Positions 34,440 to 44,373 of a DNA stretch of 64,000 nucleotides are shown here, one piece after another. The notes beneath the pieces are model-generated. The model saw only the letters and a program-made list of their open reading frames with translations, was not told the origin of the DNA and did not search any database. Source of the stretch: an uncultured Eubacterium sp. (GTDB taxonomy: Bacteria > Bacillota > Clostridia > Oscillospirales > Acutalibacteraceae); contig UQCC01000011.1 in assembly GCA_900539325.1 (NCBI GenBank), positions 1 to 64,000 of the forward strand, given 5' to 3'. The number at the start of each line of letters is the position of its first letter. The stretch's first letter is position 1. Position numbers and translations under genes: made by a program.

Positions 34440-34459
34440 AATTGTATAAATATACAATT
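34440..34459. promoter_or_regulatory. Palindromic candidate operator between two amino-acid transporters
   Basis: Perfect 9-bp arms AATTGTATA / TATACAATT around AA. The same intergenic space has CACTAAA at 34434 and 34506 and its complement TTTAGTG at 34485. Located between the divergent promoters, it could regulate one or both systems. Confidence 0.6.
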
Positions 34460-34540
34460 AAAGTATAACTATTGCAAAAAGAACTTTAGTGTGCTATTGT
34501 GGAAACACTAAAAATGTATATAATATAAAGGAGAAAGATT

Positions 34541-35314
34541 ATGAAAAAATTTTTAGCGGTTCTCCTTGCGGCATTGATGATTTGCATTAGCTTCGTTGCA
34601 TGCTCAAGCGAGAAAAAATCAGATGACACAAACGCAGACAAAGACACACAGGAAACATTGACAATGGCTACAAACGCCGAATTTCCTCCTTACGAATACA
34701 AAGAGGGCGACAAGGTTGTAGGTATCGATGCAGAAGTTGCACAGGCTATCGCTGACAAACTCGGCATGAAGCTTGAAATCGTTGACACAAAGTTTGACGC
34801 TATCATCCCCGGCGTACAAAGCGGCAAGTACGATATGGGTATGGCAGGCATGACTGTTACTCCTGAAAGAGAGCAGAGCGTTGCTTTCTCTGATTCTTAT
34901 GCAACAGGTATTCAATCAATCATTGTTAAGCAGGGCAGCGCCATCAAGTCGGTTGACGACCTCAGCGAAAAGACAAAGATCGGTGTTCAGCTCGGTACAA
35001 CAGGCGACATCTATGCAAAGGACGACTTCGGTGACGAAGCTGTTCAGGAATACGACAAGGGTGCAGACGCTGTTCAAGCTCTTCTCGCAGGCAAGATTGA
35101 CTGTGTAATTATCGATAACGAGCCGGCAAAATCATTTGTTGCAGCAAACGAAGGCTTGGAAATCCTTAAAACTTCATATGCAGAAGAGGATTACGCTATC
35201 TGCTTCAAGAAGGATAACACAGAGCTTCAGACAAAGGTTAACGATGCTCTTAAAGAACTCATTGCTGACGGCACACTTCAAAAGATTGTTAACAAGTACA
35301 TTACAGCAGACTGA
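34541..35314 (+). CDS. Polar amino-acid ABC transporter substrate-binding lipoprotein (system 2)
   Basis: 257 residues; lipobox FVAC. Family 3 pattern: LTMATNAEFPPYEYKEGD, GIDAEVAQAIADKLGMKLEI, VQSGKYDMGMAGMTVTPERE, IGVQLGTTGDIYA. AKAGGAGAAAG-type ribosome site (AAAGGAGAAAG) before the ATG. Ligand probably a polar amino acid. Its own terminator follows, so it is made in excess over its permease. Confidence 0.94.
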   Translation: MKKFLAVLLAALMICISFVACSSEKKSDDTNADKDTQETLTMATNAEFPPYEYKEGDKVVGIDAEVAQAIADKLGMKLEIVDTKFDAIIPGVQSGKYDMGMAGMTVTPEREQSVAFSDSYATGIQSIIVKQGSAIKSVDDLSEKTKIGVQLGTTGDIYAKDDFGDEAVQEYDKGADAVQALLAGKIDCVIIDNEPAKSFVAANEGLEILKTSYAEEDYAICFKKDNTELQTKVNDALKELIADGTLQKIVNKYITAD

Positions 35315-35336
35315 TTCGGCTGAATTAACACAGATT

Positions 35337-35366
35337 AAGGCGAACAATTAAGTTCGCCTTTATTTA
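35337..35366 (+). terminator. Intra-operon terminator after the system 2 binding protein
   Basis: Stem AAGGCGAAC / GTTCGCCTT (35337-35360) with a TATTTAT tail, 13 bases before the permease start. Confidence 0.8.
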
Positions 35367-35378
35367 TGGAGATATAAA

Positions 35379-36137
35379 ATGTTAGATACAATATTAATGA
35401 AAGCTCCGGCTTTTGTTGAAAACTTTAAAAGTCAGTTTGACCTCAACTTTATACAAAAAGACAGATGGAAGTATATGGTTACGGGTTTGGGTCACACACT
35501 TGAAATTACGCTTGTTGCCGCAGTTATCGGCATAGTAATAGGTGTGCTCATTGCCGCAGTGCGTTCTTCATACGACAAAAACGAAGAAACTCTCAAGCTT
35601 CGCGGCGGCTTCACCTACTTCATTATGAGAATTCTCAATTTCATATGCAAACTTTACCTCACAGTTATCAGAGGTACACCGGTAGTTGTTCAGCTCCTTA
35701 TCACATACTTTATCATTTTTGCCGCATCGTCAAACGGTATTGCGGTTGCGATTTTTGCATTCGGCATCAACTCGGGCGCATATGTTGCAGAGATTTTCCG
35801 CGGCGGCATTATGTCTATTGACGAAGGTCAGTTTGAAGCAGGCCGTTCAATCGGTTTCAACTACTTCCAAACTATGAGATACATTATTTTGCCGCAGATG
35901 TTCAAGGCTGTATTGCCTACACTTCTCAACGAATTCATTGCACTTCTCAAAGAAACATCCGTTGCCGGCTATGTTGCCGTAACCGACCTTACAAAGGCAG
36001 GTTCAAGCATCTCGGCTTCAACATATTCTTACTATATGCCTCTTTTGTCGGTAGCACTCATTTACCTTGTAATTGTTATGCTCCTTACAAAATTGGTAGG
36101 AATACTTGAAAGGAGACTTCGTAAAAATGAAAGATAA
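35379..36137 (+). CDS. Polar amino-acid ABC transporter permease (system 2)
   Basis: 252 residues. An N-terminal extension of about 30 residues precedes the helices. Typical VIRGTPVVVQLLI, AEIFRGGIMSIDEGQFEAG and EAA loop (SIGFNYFQTMRYIILPQ). Its end overlaps the ATPase gene by 11 bases. Confidence 0.94.
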   Translation: MLDTILMKAPAFVENFKSQFDLNFIQKDRWKYMVTGLGHTLEITLVAAVIGIVIGVLIAAVRSSYDKNEETLKLRGGFTYFIMRILNFICKLYLTVIRGTPVVVQLLITYFIIFAASSNGIAVAIFAFGINSGAYVAEIFRGGIMSIDEGQFEAGRSIGFNYFQTMRYIILPQMFKAVLPTLLNEFIALLKETSVAGYVAVTDLTKAGSSISASTYSYYMPLLSVALIYLVIVMLLTKLVGILERRLRKNER

Positions 36138-36870
36138 TGCACTTATTTCCGTAAATAATGTAAAAAAATATTATCTCGGCGGCGAAGTTAAAGCTCTTGA
36201 CGGAGTAAACCTTGAAATCAATCAAGGCGAAGTTGTTGTTATTATCGGTCCTTCCGGTTCTGGCAAATCAACAATGCTTCGTTCGCTCAATCTCCTTGAA
36301 ATTCCGACGGCAGGTCACATCATTTTTGACGGCGAGGATTTAACAAACCCAAAGCTCAACATCAACAAGCACAGACAAAAGATGGGTATGGTGTTCCAGC
36401 ACTTCAACCTCTTCCCTAATATGACAATTCTGCGCAATATGACTATCGCACCGATGAAGTTGCTTAAAAAGTCGCAGGAAGAAGCGGAAGCAAAGGCGCT
36501 CGAACTTCTTGAAACCGTTGGACTTCGTGACAGAGCGGATTCTTATCCTAGCCAGCTTTCGGGCGGTCAAAAGCAAAGGGTTGCCATTGTAAGAGCACTT
36601 TGTATGGAACCTGAAGTTATGCTTTTTGATGAGCCGACCTCTGCACTTGACCCTGAAATGGTAGGCGAAGTTTTGCAGGTAATGAAACAACTTGCAAACA
36701 AAGGCATGACAATGGTTATCGTAACTCACGAAATGGGCTTTGCAAAAGAGGTTGCCACAAGAGTTATCTTTATGGACGAGGGCAAAATCCTTGAACAAGG
36801 CACGCCGGATGACATTTTCAATCATCCGAAAGACCAAAGATTGGTTGACTTCCTTTCAAAGGTACTATAA
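36127..36870 (+). CDS. Polar amino-acid ABC transporter ATP-binding protein (system 2)
   Basis: 247 residues. Walker A GPSGSGKST, Q-loop MVFQHFNLFPNMT, signature LSGGQKQRVAIVRAL, Walker B EVMLFDEPTSALD, H-loop VTHEM. Start is the ATG at 36127 because AGGAG lies 11 bases upstream; an in-frame TTG at 36106 lies before that site. Completes system 2. Confidence 0.94.
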   Translation: MKDNALISVNNVKKYYLGGEVKALDGVNLEINQGEVVVIIGPSGSGKSTMLRSLNLLEIPTAGHIIFDGEDLTNPKLNINKHRQKMGMVFQHFNLFPNMTILRNMTIAPMKLLKKSQEEAEAKALELLETVGLRDRADSYPSQLSGGQKQRVAIVRALCMEPEVMLFDEPTSALDPEMVGEVLQVMKQLANKGMTMVIVTHEMGFAKEVATRVIFMDEGKILEQGTPDDIFNHPKDQRLVDFLSKVL

Positions 36871-36890
36871 TCATATATTAATACATTATA

Positions 36891-36918
36891 AGGACATCGC
36901 TCGTGATGTCCTTTTTTT
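36891..36918 (+). terminator. Terminator of amino-acid transport system 2
   Basis: Stem AGGACATC / GATGTCCT (36891-36912) and T7 run. Confidence 0.9.
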
Positions 36919-37052
36919 AGTCTGAAATGTCATTTTGTACAAAATGTAAAATTCCTTTCTAAAACTTTGTGCACAATTTATACAAAAAACAGTTAATTTT
37001 TTGCTAAAAATATGTTATTATTTAATAAGTACAGCGCTTTAGGAGGAAATGA

Positions 37053-38834
37053 ATGGGAAATAAAGGTTCAAAGGTAAAAGGACTTTTTACCGAAATTAAA
37101 ACGCATTGGAACAAGCCTGCAAAAGGCAAATATGTTCCATATAAAGAATATGTGGATATTCTGTTTGGCGTAGGTGCAAACTATGCCGGCAATAAAACGC
37201 TTGAATACATCAGCTTTGCCGCAGGCTGCTATTTGATGATGTATCACTACAAGCTGCCGTATCTTACATACGCAATTATCTCCCTCATCAATATGCCGCT
37301 CAACTATGTTTGGACGCTTATAGGATGGGTTATCAACGACAACCTCGGTTTTTTGCCAAAGAAAACCGAGCGTAACTTTTATGGACTATATTTCTTTTTG
37401 ATAGCCGCCGGACTTGCAATGATATTCGGCGATTTTTCGGCATTTCTGCCCGAAACAAACAAGCTTGTTGCATATCTCAACGGGCTTGAGGGCGTTACTG
37501 CCGCATCGGTTATCAAAATTTTCGGCACCCACATTTTATGGAACGGCTGGTCAGGTGCCCGTAATATTTTTTACAGAAAAAAGCTTATACCAAAGTTCGG
37601 CAGATACAAGTACAGCCTTTACTGTGATGTTGTGCCGAAAATCATAATGGTTTGGCTCATCGGCTGGCTTCCGTTTTATTCAACAATCACAGATGTTACA
37701 ACAAGAGTTTGGGTTGCAAACCTGCTGTTCTCAATCTACAACCTCTTTGGTTTTAACAACAATCTTGAAACCTGCACGCAAAACATCTCACCTAATATGC
37801 GTGAGCGTATCTTTGTAAGGTCTTATCCTATAAAGCTTTCTCACCTATTCCAATCAATTTTGGCAATCATTTTGCCGGCAATCATCGACAAGTGCCCAAA
37901 CGACTGGGCGGACATTGCCGTGTTCAAATGGATTATTCCTGTTACATTTACGATTTTTGCCGTTATCACAATGATATTTGCAGGCAAAATTAAAGAAAGA
38001 ATTCCGCAACCTCCTCTTGAAAAGAAGGTTAAAATCAATTTCTGGGACGGTATGTTCGGCGTTCTTCGCAACAAATACAGATGGATTCAAACAATCGTCA
38101 GCCTTTTGGATTCGCTCGGCAACGGTATGCTCGCGTTTACAACAATTTTGTACCTTTACACCTTCAGACTGACAGGTCTTACATACAGCCTTATCGTTGC
38201 ACTTGTCAGCTTTGCCGGCACACCGCCCGACCTGTTCACTCCGTATTTTATCAAGAGATTTACCTACAAACAGGTTATGATATTCTATCAGCTTTCCCGT
38301 GCCGTATGTTACAGCATAATTGTTTGCTGTTACATCTTCTGCGGCGATAACCTCATTCTTTGCGGTACGCTTTCGGTAGTTATGCTGTTCATAACCGAAA
38401 TGTTCCAAACCGTACCTAAGTCAATCTCGCACGATATGGATATTCGTGTAAACGACTATCAAATGTACCTTTCGGGTGAAAGACTTGAAAGTTTTGCCGG
38501 CGTGTTCGGCTGGTTCACAGGTCCTATCACCTCATTTGTAGGACTTATCATTCCGTTGTTGCTTCTCAAATTCGGCTTCAACACAAACTGGGATGTACTT
38601 TTCATCGACTCGTCAAGAGTAAAAATCATCGTTGTACCTATTATAATAGATATTATAGGCTATCTTCTTATGACGATACCGTATATCTTTTGGGATTACA
38701 ACGATGACAAGCAAAACAAAGTTATGGAAGTTTTGCGTCGCCGTGAAGAAGTTACAAGAAAACAATATAACGAGGAGCACGGCATAGTTGAAGTTGCCGA
38801 AGAAGAAAAAGAACTTGAGGAGGTTGTATCATGA
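37053..38834 (+). CDS. MFS-fold transporter, GPH-like (sugar:cation symporter type)
   Basis: 593 residues with about twelve membrane helices (from 50 to 570). The long loop after helix 6 and segments such as VPKSISHDMDIRVNDYQMY...GERLESFAG (about 470-490) resemble the glycoside-pentoside-hexuronide symporters, whose clostridial members form a large uncharacterised branch. Strong AGGAGGAAA site before the ATG. Overlaps by ATGA the LRR membrane protein, so the two likely act together. Substrate unknown. Confidence 0.8.
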   Translation: MGNKGSKVKGLFTEIKTHWNKPAKGKYVPYKEYVDILFGVGANYAGNKTLEYISFAAGCYLMMYHYKLPYLTYAIISLINMPLNYVWTLIGWVINDNLGFLPKKTERNFYGLYFFLIAAGLAMIFGDFSAFLPETNKLVAYLNGLEGVTAASVIKIFGTHILWNGWSGARNIFYRKKLIPKFGRYKYSLYCDVVPKIIMVWLIGWLPFYSTITDVTTRVWVANLLFSIYNLFGFNNNLETCTQNISPNMRERIFVRSYPIKLSHLFQSILAIILPAIIDKCPNDWADIAVFKWIIPVTFTIFAVITMIFAGKIKERIPQPPLEKKVKINFWDGMFGVLRNKYRWIQTIVSLLDSLGNGMLAFTTILYLYTFRLTGLTYSLIVALVSFAGTPPDLFTPYFIKRFTYKQVMIFYQLSRAVCYSIIVCCYIFCGDNLILCGTLSVVMLFITEMFQTVPKSISHDMDIRVNDYQMYLSGERLESFAGVFGWFTGPITSFVGLIIPLLLLKFGFNTNWDVLFIDSSRVKIIVVPIIIDIIGYLLMTIPYIFWDYNDDKQNKVMEVLRRREEVTRKQYNEEHGIVEVAEEEKELEEVVS

Positions 38835-40450
38835 GCAAAAAGAAAAAACAAAAGCAAAATGACGACTTCCTTGCACAGGAGGCACTTGAAACTCAGGAAA
38901 CCGCTCAGGCTTACACCCTTGATATTCCCGAAGATGAAATTTGGACATATCAAATCGAAGGACTGCAAAAGCCTCACATCAATCAACCGTATGACAACGC
39001 AAAAGCCAAAAAGATTATCTTCATTGTTGTACTGTTAATTGCAATTTTTGCGGCAATGTTCTTTTCCGTAAAAGCCATACACAGCGACACATACAAATAC
39101 AAACAGCTTGATGACGGCACATATGAACTTGTAAGATTTTCAAATCCGGGCGGAATAACCGACATCACCATTGACTATGTTGTTGACCTCGACACAGGCA
39201 AAAAAGATACATCAAAGCCTATCACATCCATCCACGAATATGCGTTTAACGGTGACGAAACACTGCACAACATCACATTAGGCAAGGATGTAAAGTACAT
39301 AGACAGCAAGGCGATTTACAGCTGTTGGTATGTTCGCAATGTGTGGATTGACGACCAAAACCCTAACTACTGCGACCTTGACGGCGTTGTTTACAACAAA
39401 GATGTAACCGAAACGGTGTTTTACCCTAACTATCACGATTTGCAGCTGATGATTGAAAACGGCTACGCAGATGAAAAAATCGACAAAAAGGGCAACCGCA
39501 AATTTATATCAAAAATTACCGATGAAAACGGCAATTTAGTTGATGAAAAAGGCAACAATCTTGTTGAAAGGATGTGGGGCACAAACAAGCTTTATGACGA
39601 GCAGTATTACCAAACATACAACAGACTTTGCCGCACATATGTTATTCCGTCAACAGTTACAAAAATCAACGAGCTTGCATTTGCATACAGCAATATCGTT
39701 GACCTTTACATACCTGAGGGCGTTACAAAAATGGACAATATGGCTGTATTCAAAAACACAGTCTTGACAAACATTTTCACCTACACAACCGACACGCCTA
39801 TTACGGACACAACATACAAAGCCGTTGACTCAATGAAAACAATTTACAATTCCCTGCCGGAAAGTTTGGAATTTATCGGTTCGGACTGCCTTTATTACAC
39901 AAGAGCACTCAACTATATGTACATTCCGAAAAATGTAAAGACCATCAAGCACCACGCTTTTTGGGACGCTGTTTACAAAGAGGACAAGGAACTGAAAGGC
40001 ATTACCTACCTTGATGTTGAAGCCGACGAAGATACATTTAATGGCACCGTAGAAACAGGTGACCAATGGCGACCGCAATACGACTATATGGCGTTTAAAA
40101 AATCAATCCCCGTAAACTATGGGGTTAAAGAACGCAAATCGCTTTACAGCGACAATGTTCACCGTCAATACTATTGGGCTATTCAATGGGCAATCAACAA
40201 CACAAGCGATGATGTCAAGGCGAAAATGCAATATTTAATCAAAGATTTGGATAAGGACGGCACACCCGAATTAATCATCAGAAATTACAAAGGCAAAGGC
40301 GACAAAGTGCTTACTATGAAGCAAAACTACCTTGCCGATTACGAAGGCACAGCCGATTACCAAAACGACAAATTCAGTGCACTTGACGACAATGCACAAC
40401 TTGATTCAATCTACGACATAACAAAGGCAGATAATGTAAATTATCAATAA
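38831..40450 (+). CDS. Membrane-anchored BspA-like leucine-rich repeat protein
   Basis: 539 residues: charged cytoplasmic start, one membrane helix (58-80), then an outside region with LRR_5-type repeats (ITSIHEYAFNGDETLHNITLG, LAFAYSNIVDLYIPEGVTKM and similar). Toward the C-terminus comes an EF-hand-like KDLDKDGTPELIIRNYKG segment. Such proteins serve as surface binding or adhesion modules. Coupled by a 4-base overlap to the transporter upstream, an unusual pairing. Confidence 0.85.
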   Translation: MSKKKKQKQNDDFLAQEALETQETAQAYTLDIPEDEIWTYQIEGLQKPHINQPYDNAKAKKIIFIVVLLIAIFAAMFFSVKAIHSDTYKYKQLDDGTYELVRFSNPGGITDITIDYVVDLDTGKKDTSKPITSIHEYAFNGDETLHNITLGKDVKYIDSKAIYSCWYVRNVWIDDQNPNYCDLDGVVYNKDVTETVFYPNYHDLQLMIENGYADEKIDKKGNRKFISKITDENGNLVDEKGNNLVERMWGTNKLYDEQYYQTYNRLCRTYVIPSTVTKINELAFAYSNIVDLYIPEGVTKMDNMAVFKNTVLTNIFTYTTDTPITDTTYKAVDSMKTIYNSLPESLEFIGSDCLYYTRALNYMYIPKNVKTIKHHAFWDAVYKEDKELKGITYLDVEADEDTFNGTVETGDQWRPQYDYMAFKKSIPVNYGVKERKSLYSDNVHRQYYWAIQWAINNTSDDVKAKMQYLIKDLDKDGTPELIIRNYKGKGDKVLTMKQNYLADYEGTADYQNDKFSALDDNAQLDSIYDITKADNVNYQ

Positions 40451-40504
40451 AACAACAGGCTGTAGCACATCAAAAAACTTTTCAACACGCTAAAAAAATA
40501 ACAC

Positions 40505-40536
40505 AGGGACTGTCACATTTATAAGTGACAGTCCCT
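40505..40536. terminator. Hairpin terminator between the LRR and htrA genes
   Basis: Perfect 12-bp stem AGGGACTGTCAC / GTGACAGTCCCT; T-rich sequence follows on the minus strand (TTATTTTTTT) and weakly on the plus strand. Serves convergent units. Confidence 0.8.
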
Positions 40537-40563
40537 TAAACTGTTTAGTATTATGCTTTTTAT

Positions 40564-42033
40564 TTAGCCTTTGCTTTCGATAAGTTTGCACTTAACGTTA
40601 AAGGTTTTAATTTGATTATTATCAATTCTTGCGATTGTGAGAGTGATTGTATCGCCTGGCGATGACTTGCTGAGAATGTTTGTAAGAACATCTGTTGATG
40701 TCATTGTCTTTCCGTTAACGGCAACAATCATATCATATTGTTTAACATCCTTGTTTGCAAGGTCAGATTCGGAATCAACTTCACCGATAATCATTGTGCC
40801 TTCGGCATCCTTAAATCCCTTTTGTTCCAAAGCGGCAAGAATTGCACTTGCATTTGATGCATTTGTGATGCTGTTATAGGTTATGCCGAGTTTTGCTCTG
40901 CCTGGCACATAGCCGTCTTTGATAAGGCTGTTTGATGTTTTAACCGCTGTATTACTCGGTACGGCAAAGCCCATACCCTCATAATCGGTTGAAGCAATCT
41001 TTGATGAATTGATGCCGATAACCTGACCGCTCATATTGAAAAGAGCACCGCCTGAGTTACCCGGATTAATAGCCGCATCCGTTTGGATACACTCGTTATC
41101 ATAACCGATTGATGATGAAACGGGACGGTCAAGAGCAGACACAATACCTGTTGTAACGCTGTTCATAAACTTACTGCCGCCCGGGCAACCGATAACTACT
41201 GCCTGCTCACCTACAACGATGTCATCGCTGTTGGCAAACTCGGCAACCTGAAGACCGCTTGCTTTGATTGAAAGCACGCCGATATCTGTTTGACTGTCAT
41301 ATCCTACAATTTTTGCATCATAAGTTTTGCCGTCATTTGTTGTTACCTTAAAGGTTGAACCGTCCGATATAACATGAGCCGCAGTCATAATATATGTTGT
41401 TCCGCCGTTTTCGCTCATAATAACGCCCGAACCTTCGCCCGATAAAGTTTGTTCATCGGAACCGCTGTCTTGACTTTGACCGAAATTGTAGAAATCATAA
41501 TATGAATTCTGCTCGGAATAAACCGAAATGAGAACGCAGGAGTCAATTGTCTTTTTTGCAACACCGGCAACGGTCAAATTGCCGTTATTGTCCTTTGTTG
41601 CAACATCACCCTTGCTGTCGTTAATCTTCGCTCCGCCCTTTGTGCTGTCGGATGATTCGCTTTGAGTTGTGCTTTCTTTAAAATTTTCATATGATTTGTT
41701 GCCGACAACAGAAGCGACAATGCCGAAGATTGACACAGCTACAACAACGATTGCAACAATGATAACTGCCTTGAGTGCCTTATTCTTTTTCTTTGGCGGC
41801 TTTGGGGCAGGTGCAACAGGTCTGCCATACATATTTGCATTGTTGGTTGTGTAATATGTGCCGTTATTAGGGCGTGTATTGTTTTGGTAATACTGACCCT
41901 GATTTACAGGCTGTGAATATTGATTTGTATTATTTTGCGGTTGATTTTGTTTTGGCGGTACAAAATGATACTCGCCGTTCGGCATATCATTGCCGCCGCT
42001 TACATTATTTTGATTGTTGTTATATTCGTCCAT
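40564..42033 (-). CDS. htrA: HtrA/DegP-like serine protease with membrane anchor and PDZ domain
   Basis: 489 residues. Asn/Gln/Pro-rich cytoplasmic start (1-85), membrane helix 87-110, trypsin-like domain with triad His220 (TAAHVI), Asp250 (QTDIGVL) and Ser327 (NPGNSGGAL), then one PDZ domain (about 385-480). It degrades or refolds misfolded exported proteins. The ATG at 42033 has AAGGAGAA before it; a longer frame overlapping the kinase gene is rejected. Third gene of a regulator-kinase-protease operon, as in secretion-stress systems such as Bacillus CssRS-HtrA (analogy). Confidence 0.95.
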   Translation of the reverse strand: MDEYNNNQNNVSGGNDMPNGEYHFVPPKQNQPQNNTNQYSQPVNQGQYYQNNTRPNNGTYYTTNNANMYGRPVAPAPKPPKKKNKALKAVIIVAIVVVAVSIFGIVASVVGNKSYENFKESTTQSESSDSTKGGAKINDSKGDVATKDNNGNLTVAGVAKKTIDSCVLISVYSEQNSYYDFYNFGQSQDSGSDEQTLSGEGSGVIMSENGGTTYIMTAAHVISDGSTFKVTTNDGKTYDAKIVGYDSQTDIGVLSIKASGLQVAEFANSDDIVVGEQAVVIGCPGGSKFMNSVTTGIVSALDRPVSSSIGYDNECIQTDAAINPGNSGGALFNMSGQVIGINSSKIASTDYEGMGFAVPSNTAVKTSNSLIKDGYVPGRAKLGITYNSITNASNASAILAALEQKGFKDAEGTMIIGEVDSESDLANKDVKQYDMIVAVNGKTMTSTDVLTNILSKSSPGDTITLTIARIDNNQIKTFNVKCKLIESKG

Positions 42034-42046
42034 GACGATTCTCCTT

Positions 42047-43543
42047 TTATTTTGATTTTGGAAGAGTAAACACAAATTCCGCTTCGGTCTTGCTGTCCGA
42101 CCTTGCAAAAATTCTGCCGCCGTGCATCTCTACCATTGTTTTTACTATATAAAGTCCGAGGCCTGCACCCTTTGCATCAAGTGAGCGTGATTTGTCAACC
42201 TTATAAAATCTTTCAAACACACGAGAAAGCTCCGAAGCGTCAATACCATCACCGCTGTTTTTGATGCTGACCTGAACATTGTCGCCAACATCGGCAACAT
42301 TAATCTCTATATATCCTCCCTCATTTGTAAACTTAACGGCATTGTCAAACAAGTTGTAAATAACCTGGTAAATCATATCCGTATCGGCTACAATGTGATG
42401 AGGTTCAAGATTTTCAAGTCCTCGGATTTCTATATTTTTCTTTTCTATCTTTTGCTCAAAGGTCAAAAGAATATGAATAATTTGGTCGGAAAGATTATAC
42501 GGCTTCAGTTTCATCTGGAAGTCACCCGATTCAATCTTGCTCATATTAAGCATTGCCACAACAAGACGGGAAAGTCGCCTTACTTCATCCGATACAATCT
42601 TTAAATAGTAATCTTCCTTTTCCTTTGGAATTGTTCCGTCAAGAATACCGTCAATAAATCCTGCAATGGATGTCATCGGCGTTTTAAGTTCGTGCGAAAC
42701 ATTTGCAACAAACGACCGTCGTGAGCTTTCGAGTTTGTCAAGAGCATCTGCCATTTCGTTAAAAGCATAGCCCAAATCCGCAAGTTCATCGTTTGTGTTG
42801 ATGTTAACTCTGTATGAAAAGTCGCCTACCGCAAAACGCTTTGCCGCCGCACTCATTTGCTGAAGAGGAGTAACCATATGCTTTGTAACCTGCCAAATAA
42901 CAATGCAGGCAATGCCGAGACAAATGATTGCAATAATCAAAAACGACTTCATAACAAGCGAAACAATGCCCTGTGAGCCTGTCGGTGTAACTGCAAAAAC
43001 CGTACCTATAATTTGATTGTTGTCAGTTAAATTATTTGCATCAAACGAGGTTTTTATTGCCGTACCGACAACATAATACGATTCGCCGTTAATCATTGCC
43101 TTGCCGATTGAAGCACCCTCATACACACGCTGAAGCTGTTTGTCACCGATTACAAAATTTTTATGATTTTTGCACACCGTTTCTCCGGTAACAAATCCTT
43201 TAAGTCCGGTTTGGTCCTTACACATAATAATACTGCCGCCGGCATCACAAACAAACACATCGGCATCTATACAACCCGACACCATAGAAAGATTTTCACA
43301 AATACTTTCCTTATATGCGGAATAATCACTGTTCATATTATTTACAATCATATTCTGCGATATTGTATTTGCAAGTGTTTTTGTATTTTCACTCAAAAGG
43401 TCTGTCTTTTCGCTGAGAGAATAAGCGTTAACAATCGTTATGAGCACTGTACCCATAACAGTAAGCATAAAAAGAAAGATGGCAACAAATATCAAAAAGT
43501 ATTTGGTAAACAGGTTTTTTCTTTTACCTTTTTGTAATACCAT
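42047..43543 (-). CDS. Membrane sensor histidine kinase
   Basis: 498 residues. Membrane helices at about 15-38 and 197-217 enclose an extracellular sensor domain of about 155 residues. HAMP region about 218-272, HisKA with His284 in NVSHELKTPMT, HATPase with N-, G1- and G2-box regions (NLFDNAVKFT, GDGIDASE, GAGLGLYIVKTM). Partner of the response regulator encoded 8 bases upstream. The extracellular domain probably senses envelope conditions; signal unknown. Confidence 0.94.
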   Translation of the reverse strand: MVLQKGKRKNLFTKYFLIFVAIFLFMLTVMGTVLITIVNAYSLSEKTDLLSENTKTLANTISQNMIVNNMNSDYSAYKESICENLSMVSGCIDADVFVCDAGGSIIMCKDQTGLKGFVTGETVCKNHKNFVIGDKQLQRVYEGASIGKAMINGESYYVVGTAIKTSFDANNLTDNNQIIGTVFAVTPTGSQGIVSLVMKSFLIIAIICLGIACIVIWQVTKHMVTPLQQMSAAAKRFAVGDFSYRVNINTNDELADLGYAFNEMADALDKLESSRRSFVANVSHELKTPMTSIAGFIDGILDGTIPKEKEDYYLKIVSDEVRRLSRLVVAMLNMSKIESGDFQMKLKPYNLSDQIIHILLTFEQKIEKKNIEIRGLENLEPHHIVADTDMIYQVIYNLFDNAVKFTNEGGYIEINVADVGDNVQVSIKNSGDGIDASELSRVFERFYKVDKSRSLDAKGAGLGLYIVKTMVEMHGGRIFARSDSKTEAEFVFTLPKSK

Positions 43544-43551
43544 AATTCAAT

Positions 43552-44247
43552 TTAGTCCTTTGTTTCAAATTTGTAACCTACGCCCCAAACGGTCTTTAAG
43601 CACCATTTGTCCGATACGCCCTCAAGCTTTTCACGGAGTCTTTTTACATGCACATCAACTGTACGGGAGTCGCCGTAATAATCAAAGCCCCATACCTCAT
43701 CAAGAAGCTGGTCACGGGTATAAACCCTGTTCGGATTTGAAGCAAAGTGATAAATGAGTTCAAGTTCTTTAGGCGGTGTGTCAACCGGCACGCCCTTTAC
43801 CTTCATCTCATAATTTTGAATATTAATTTCAAGGTTGTCATAGATAACAACCTTTTTTTCGGTTTCTGTTGATTCGCTGTCGCCTGTTGTTCTGCGGAGA
43901 ACAGCTTTAACTCTTGCCATAACCTCTTTTGCGTCAAAAGGCTTAACAACATAGTCGTCTGCACCAAGTTCCAAGCCAAGCACCTTGTCAAAGGTTTCGC
44001 CCTTTGCGGTGAGCATAATAATCGGAGCAGATGAAGTCTTTCTGATTTCACGGCAAACCTGCCAGCCGTCCTTTTTAGGGAGCATAATGTCAAGGAGCAC
44101 CAAATCGGGTGTCTTGTTATGGAACATATCAACAGCTTCCTGACCGTCATTTGCGGTGAATACCACATAGCCGTCATTTTCAAGATAAAGTTTGAGAAGT
44201 TCGCAGATGTTTAAATCATCGTCAACTACAAGAATTTTATTTGCCAT
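43552..44247 (-). CDS. OmpR-family response regulator
   Basis: 231 residues. Receiver domain with acidic pair Asp9-Asp10, phosphoacceptor Asp53 in LVLLDIMLP and Lys in VVKPF; C-terminal winged helix (PPKELELIYHFASNPNRVYT ... VDVHVKRLREKL, WGVGYKF). The ATG at 44247 follows AAAGGAA; a longer frame is rejected. Likely controls the htrA operon and envelope genes. Confidence 0.95.
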   Translation of the reverse strand: MANKILVVDDDLNICELLKLYLENDGYVVFTANDGQEAVDMFHNKTPDLVLLDIMLPKKDGWQVCREIRKTSSAPIIMLTAKGETFDKVLGLELGADDYVVKPFDAKEVMARVKAVLRRTTGDSESTETEKKVVIYDNLEINIQNYEMKVKGVPVDTPPKELELIYHFASNPNRVYTRDQLLDEVWGFDYYGDSRTVDVHVKRLREKLEGVSDKWCLKTVWGVGYKFETKD

Positions 44248-44373
44248 AATAGTTTTTCCTTTCTTTCTTCTCTTTGCACCCATAATATCAAACGATTTTG
44301 TTCACAATTTGTATTTTGAGTAAACAAAGAGTTAATATTTTTAACAATTAATTAATTCATATTTATCAAATTT

